Below are positions 62,827 through 64,000 of a stretch of 64,000 bases of DNA, piece after piece. The notes beneath the pieces were generated by a model that saw nothing but the letters and a program-made list of their open reading frames with translations, had not been told where the DNA came from and did not search any database. This stretch comes from Lachnospiraceae bacterium (GTDB taxonomy: Bacteria > Bacillota > Clostridia > Lachnospirales > Lachnospiraceae). Each line of letters opens with the position of its first letter. The stretch's first letter is position 1. The stretch covers positions 1 through 64,000 of the forward strand of contig JAAVZL010000003.1 of the NCBI GenBank assembly GCA_022791635.1, read 5' to 3'. A program made the translations under genes and the position numbers.

Positions 62827-63928
62827 TTCTGCTCCATTTTTTCATGGCTGAAATTAACGCGCTCTTTTCTTGCTTATCTTCTATCCACGATCCGGCAAAA
62901 TGATGAATCGCATAGGTATGTTCCGGATTTCTTTCTATTCTAAAGCTATAGGGGCTCATCCCGCATAATATGCGCGATGGATATACTGCCATTCCTTCGA
63001 TCATTTGAAAGCTCCCGTCACATTTCAATCCATGTCTTTTCATTATGTTTGTCTGTATAAAGGGGCACCTGGTTAAATCTAACATTCCGTTCTCTTGTAT
63101 AAAAGGAGTGCCGTCATAATATTCTTTTATCTCCCGCAATATGAAGTTGTCTTTCTTTGCTCCAAATCCCAGACCATAATTTACATACATGCTATTTTCA
63201 AACCCGCAAAATGCCTGGTTCATTAACATCTCATCTATATTTTTTATTAATTCAACGTCAACATCCAGATATACGCCGCCGTATTGATGGATGATATCTA
63301 TGCGGGCATAATCTGACACAAATGCCCATTGCTTCATTTTATAAGCCTGACTTATATACCTGCTTTTATGTACGTCATAATTCTTTTCGTTCCATTCAAT
63401 GATTTCATAGTCCGGACAGTATGTTCTCCAACTTTCCATCCATTTTCCGTACGGAATGGGGATCTCTTTTCCTCCAAACCAGCAATAGTGAATTGTTTTT
63501 GGGATTTGTAACTTTTTATTAAATGACAATTGTGACGGCATTTTCATTTTTAATCGTTCATAATCATATTGTTCCATTCGCAAAATAGGATAAATAGAAT
63601 ATGATACATCGCAAATCGTCTTTACGCTCTCGAGCTGCCCTATAATTTCTTCATAAGCATCCGTTGTAATAAGAATTTTATCGCTGCTTTTTATGTCCTG
63701 AATCATTTTTTCAAATGATATAAGCGGAATCGAAAAACCATTCACTTCTTTTGCCAAAGCTTTTACTACATCTGGATTGTTATCTACAATGGCTTTTATT
63801 TTATCTTTCAAATCGTAATCTGCAAATTCTTCTACAAAAGAATCAAATACTCTTCCTGCACCAAAGCAATAAATATTCTTATTCTTTTTACTGAATAATT
63901 CAGATAAAAGTTCTGTTGTATATGTCAT
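62798..63928 (-). CDS. GT32-type glycosyltransferase with N-terminal Rossmann-like domain
   Basis: The 376-residue protein has an N-terminal domain of about 120 residues with NIYCFGAGRVFDSFVEEF and AIVDNNPDVVK, then a GT32/OCH1-like catalytic part, KTIHYCWFGGKEIPIPYGKW, YARIDIIHQYGGVYLDVDVEL with the DxD. The added domain is at the N-terminus here, but at the C-terminus in the four other genes. It ends by overlapping the next gene. The ATG follows GGAAGGACAGAATT. The upstream part of the cluster lies outside the window. Confidence 0.87.
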   Translation of the reverse strand: MTYTTELLSELFSKKNKNIYCFGAGRVFDSFVEEFADYDLKDKIKAIVDNNPDVVKALAKEVNGFSIPLISFEKMIQDIKSSDKILITTDAYEEIIGQLESVKTICDVSYSIYPILRMEQYDYERLKMKMPSQLSFNKKLQIPKTIHYCWFGGKEIPIPYGKWMESWRTYCPDYEIIEWNEKNYDVHKSRYISQAYKMKQWAFVSDYARIDIIHQYGGVYLDVDVELIKNIDEMLMNQAFCGFENSMYVNYGLGFGAKKDNFILREIKEYYDGTPFIQENGMLDLTRCPFIQTNIMKRHGLKCDGSFQMIEGMAVYPSRILCGMSPYSFRIERNPEHTYAIHHFAGSWIEDKQEKSALISAMKKWSRNDNYIYTDL

Positions 63929-64000
63929 AATTCTGTCCTTCCATACCCTAACAGTACTCTTATTTCTAATGAAGTCCTTTTATGTTTTCCTTCCACTGAT

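Overview
The window looks like a chromosomal segment of an anaerobic Firmicute, most likely a Lachnospiraceae-type clostridium. The evidence is strong AGGAGG-type ribosome binding sites, sigma-A promoters, a Gram-positive LexA/SOS circuit, a ribosomal protein L27 with a Prp-cleavable N-terminus, and the gene order radical SAM pair, RNase G, rplU, prp, rpmA, obgE, yhbY, nadD, yqeK, rsfS. This assignment is inference from gene content. I see no rRNA, tRNA, CRISPR array, prophage block or complete insertion sequence.

Layout. (1) Bases 1-5328: a BlaI/BlaR1-type pair, an OmpR/histidine kinase pair and an ABC exporter, which together look like a cell-envelope or antibiotic stress module. (2) 5412-12354: two unrecognised genes, a GlpA-like/FAD oxidoreductase/DUF1667 redox trio, miaB and an FMN-binding lipid-side protein. 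(3) 12511-13165: a YdeI remnant and a small MITE-like element with terminal inverted repeats and an 8-bp direct duplication. (4) 13166-23263: a long plus-strand run (C39-like peptidase, YfbR, zinc-ribbon membrane protein, endonuclease IV, beta-CASP hydrolase, amidase, kinase, Dtd, CarB). (5) 23280-29529: ttcA-like, Hpt, an SOS-controlled LysM protein, an orphan cobalamin riboswitch, a tyrosine recombinase, a DUF3048 lipoprotein and lexA, with large palindromic repeats between convergent genes. (6) 29564-39647: the minus-strand housekeeping block listed above. (7) 39741-49206: three membrane proteins and a partial histidine operon with unusual fusions. (8) 49291-51412: recU, an M50-like membrane protease and a TPR protein. 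(9) 51578-63928: a sulfate uptake and activation operon directly downstream of five AT-rich glycan-assembly genes.

The most interesting signals are these. There is a family of palindromic elements with a shared core but different, self-complementary outer arms, and three of its four copies sit between convergent genes. Five glycan genes each carry an added YGAG-type Rossmann-like domain. The glycan cluster is apparently co-directional with PAPS-forming sulfate activation and lacks any reductase. HisIE is fused to a half-barrel HisA/HisF-like domain, and HisZ is fused to HisG. A cobalamin riboswitch stands in front of a decayed gene. An unusually dense array of LexA-like operators precedes a YneA-like gene. 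All functional statements rest on reading motifs and translations; no database search was run.
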